A DNA stretch of 43,171 nt, taken from contig DIUG01000076.1 in NCBI GenBank assembly GCA_002422305.1, positions 833-44,003 on the forward strand. Direction: 5' to 3'. The notes under the pieces are model-generated. The model saw nothing but the letters and a program-made list of their open reading frames with translations, was not told the DNA's origin and searched no databases. The stretch comes from Patescibacteria group bacterium UBA6164 (GTDB lineage Bacteria; Patescibacteriota; Gracilibacteria; BD1-5; UBA6164). This document shows, one piece after another, positions 43,085 to 43,171 of this stretch (positions are counted from its first letter, which is position 1; the number at the start of each line of letters is the position of its first letter). The translations under genes and the position numbers were made by a program.

Positions 43085-43171
43085 TTTTTTTAAGTTATAT
43101 AGTAAATATTTATATATTTTATTAAAATAATAATACATAAAATTTAATCATAATCAAACTAAAAAACAACT
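43085..43171 (-). other. Window edge upstream of the glycosyltransferase
   Basis: On the minus strand one frame stays open into the glycosyltransferase. Another reads LFFSLIMIKFYVLLF and then TAA, which could be the hydrophobic end of a preceding gene. There is too little sequence to decide. Confidence 0.3.

Noticed and set aside
1..43171. UGA = tryptophan (Mycoplasma-type code)
   Set aside because: UGA falls at invariant glycines, not tryptophans, and TGG is used for Trp.
1..43171. CRISPR arrays, tRNA and rRNA genes
   Set aside because: No regularly spaced repeats, cloverleaf-like segments or rRNA stretches were recognised by eye; a tRNAscan and CRISPR search would be decisive.

Overview
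The window reads as a chromosomal segment of a bacterium of the Absconditabacteria (SR1) / Gracilibacteria group of the candidate phyla radiation. It is very AT-rich. UGA sits inside almost every real gene, at positions where conserved families need glycine: the DnaK nucleotide-binding motif IGIDLGTTNSC, the SecA Walker A GEGKT, and the RsmI motif PIGNLED. TGG is still used for tryptophan, and every gene stops at TAA or TAG. I therefore translated the window with UGA = glycine (genetic code 25). Under the standard code nearly all genes look shattered. No rRNA, tRNA or CRISPR array was seen.

Left end (1-2600): a diversity-generating retroelement (DGR). The window opens on the last 22 bp of a variable region (VR) at the 3' end of a target gene. 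Next come a small MutS-domain-I-like gene, avd, an Asn-codon-rich template region (TR) that ends in the same 22 bp, and a DGR-type reverse transcriptase (LPIGNLTSQ, YVDD).

Housekeeping block (2600-23100): dnaK with a CIRCE/HrcA operator, secA, ruvA, rmuC, an AMMECR1-domain protein, a membrane protein overlapping lspA, a 67-aa ORF with the only clear Shine-Dalgarno site at a start, mtaB, an RNase HII-QueH fusion, two unknown genes, a membrane-anchored PKD protein, a GlmU-like bifunctional enzyme, rsmI, an unknown coiled-coil gene, a phosphoribosyltransferase and serS. Between the last unknown gene and the phosphoribosyltransferase lies a compact hairpin RNA candidate. It is on the minus strand and its 9-nt loop copies the 16S rRNA 3' tail (CCUCCUUU).

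Surface block (23100-43171): one ORF of about 4,535 aa (nearly a third of the window) encodes a secreted mosaic protein with cysteine-rich repeats, PKD/Ig-like regions, FG-GAP-like and thrombospondin-type-3-like calcium motifs and a Leu-Pro-rich stretch. It is followed by two secreted proteins of unknown function, an O-antigen ligase/polymerase-like membrane protein and a GT4 glycosyltransferase. Together with the DGR this suggests a small episymbiont or predator that invests heavily in its cell surface. That lifestyle is inference from the group, not shown by the sequence.

Convergent genes are usually separated by perfect palindromic terminators. Almost no gene has a Shine-Dalgarno sequence; starts are preceded by A-rich leaders instead.
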